Shown in pieces: positions 12,355 through 12,920 of a stretch of DNA of 12,920 nt. The notes below the pieces were generated by a model. That model was not told the DNA's origin, did not search any database, and saw nothing but the letters and a program-made list of their open reading frames with translations. Source of the stretch: Selenomonadales bacterium UBA7018. GTDB lineage: Bacteria > Bacillota > Negativicutes > Selenomonadales > Selenomonadaceae. Where the stretch lies: positions 1 to 12,920 of the forward strand of contig DJWY01000010.1 in NCBI GenBank assembly GCA_002448305.1, written 5' to 3'. Position 1 is the first letter of the stretch. Each line of letters starts with the position of its first letter. The position numbers were made by a program, and so were the translations under genes.

Positions 12355-12920
12355 TTCAGCGCGTTAAAAACTTCCAAAGCGCGTTTAACAACGTCATCAA
12401 TATCATAATAGCGATATTCCGCAAGACGCCCGACCGCCGTAATATTTTTATACTGCGCAAGCTCGGCGAAATATTTCTGGTAAATCGCCTGCGCGGAATC
12501 AGTGAAAATCGGATAATACGGTTCGTTCTGCCCCGCGACGTATTCTTGAGGAAATTCTTTTAAAATCGTCGTGCGTTCAGACTTCGCAGGGTGAATTTGC
12601 TTAAATTCGGTTATGCGCGTGAAGTCGTAATTATTTGGGTAGTTGACGACCGGAGCCGATTGAAAATTTTGTGCGTCGACGGTCTCGAACTTCATATCAA
12701 TGCTACGATAGGGCAGTTCGCCGAATTTTTTATCAAAGAGTTCGTCAAGCTGTCCGGTGTAAATCAGCCGCCCCTTAAACTTTTTCCCGAACAGCTTAGT
12801 TTTTTCGCTACTCAGATTTATAACCTCGTGAAAATCGGCGTTGAGTAGGAGCTTGATATTTTTATGGGCAAGCATATTTTCGACAAGCTTAGTGTAGCCG
12901 AATTTGGGCATAGCTTGAAA
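12351..12920 (-). CDS. glf: UDP-galactopyranose mutase, C-terminal part (5' end outside window)
   Basis: The visible 189 residues run off the window edge in an open frame (FQAMPKFGYTKLVENML), so the N-terminal FAD-binding part lies beyond 12920. Family landmarks include the YTG-LDE-FD segment, ELPYRSIDMKFE, VVNYPNNYDFTRITEFKQ, NEPYYPIF and the C-terminal VGRLAEYRYYDIDDVV flavin-contacting motif. The enzyme converts UDP-galactopyranose into UDP-galactofuranose for surface polysaccharides, in the cytoplasm. The gene is convergent with thiC: their stop codons overlap in the palindrome TTAA (12351-12354). No terminator is visible between the two genes. Confidence 0.92.
   Translation of the reverse strand, partial: FQAMPKFGYTKLVENMLAHKNIKLLLNADFHEVINLSSEKTKLFGKKFKGRLIYTGQLDELFDKKFGELPYRSIDMKFETVDAQNFQSAPVVNYPNNYDFTRITEFKQIHPAKSERTTILKEFPQEYVAGQNEPYYPIFTDSAQAIYQKYFAELAQYKNITAVGRLAEYRYYDIDDVVKRALEVFNALN

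Overview
The window is AT-rich, gene-dense bacterial DNA with strong GGAGG ribosome binding sites and extended -10 promoters. An ECF-type thiamine transporter subunit (ThiT) with a short-form ThiC under a TPP leader points to Firmicutes. A very large RTX-like calcium-binding protein and probable periplasmic phosphatases point to a two-membrane cell. Together they suggest a member of the Negativicutes (Selenomonas-like); this is an inference, since no rRNA or taxonomic marker lies here.

Layout. (1) 1-240: the C-terminal end of an unrecognised ORF, a terminator and a degenerate promoter copy. (2) 316-4515: two paralogous secreted HAD-family phosphatases on the + strand, with almost identical promoters and leaders. 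Between them lies what looks like a decayed plasmid segment. It holds a RepL-like replication gene on the - strand with an internal amber codon, an MntA/HepT module whose HepT toxin has a TGA just before its catalytic motif, and a RelB/YoeB module whose YoeB toxin has ATA where its start codon should be. Both antitoxins are intact. The two modules use near-identical promoter/RBS units. (3) 4641-10217: one gene for a 1858-residue Asn/Asp/Gly-rich RTX-like protein built from about 11 repeat blocks, some recently duplicated. (4) 10218-12354: a TPP-riboswitch leader, thiT and thiC. (5) 12351-12920: the 3' part of a UDP-galactopyranose mutase gene (glf) on the - strand, convergent with thiC and sharing its stop bases.

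The most surprising observation is in the thi leader. A single full-length 33-nt repeat of the type I-C CRISPR kind sits inside the TPP aptamer, exactly where the conserved ACCTGAT element should be. No second repeat or spacer is present. The aptamer's 5' half and its GGATAATGCC half are otherwise recognisable. This could break thiamine control of thiT-thiC, or place it under the repeat-processing nuclease Cas5d. The second theme is a domesticated plasmid island in which the replication gene and both toxins carry point lesions while both antitoxins survive.
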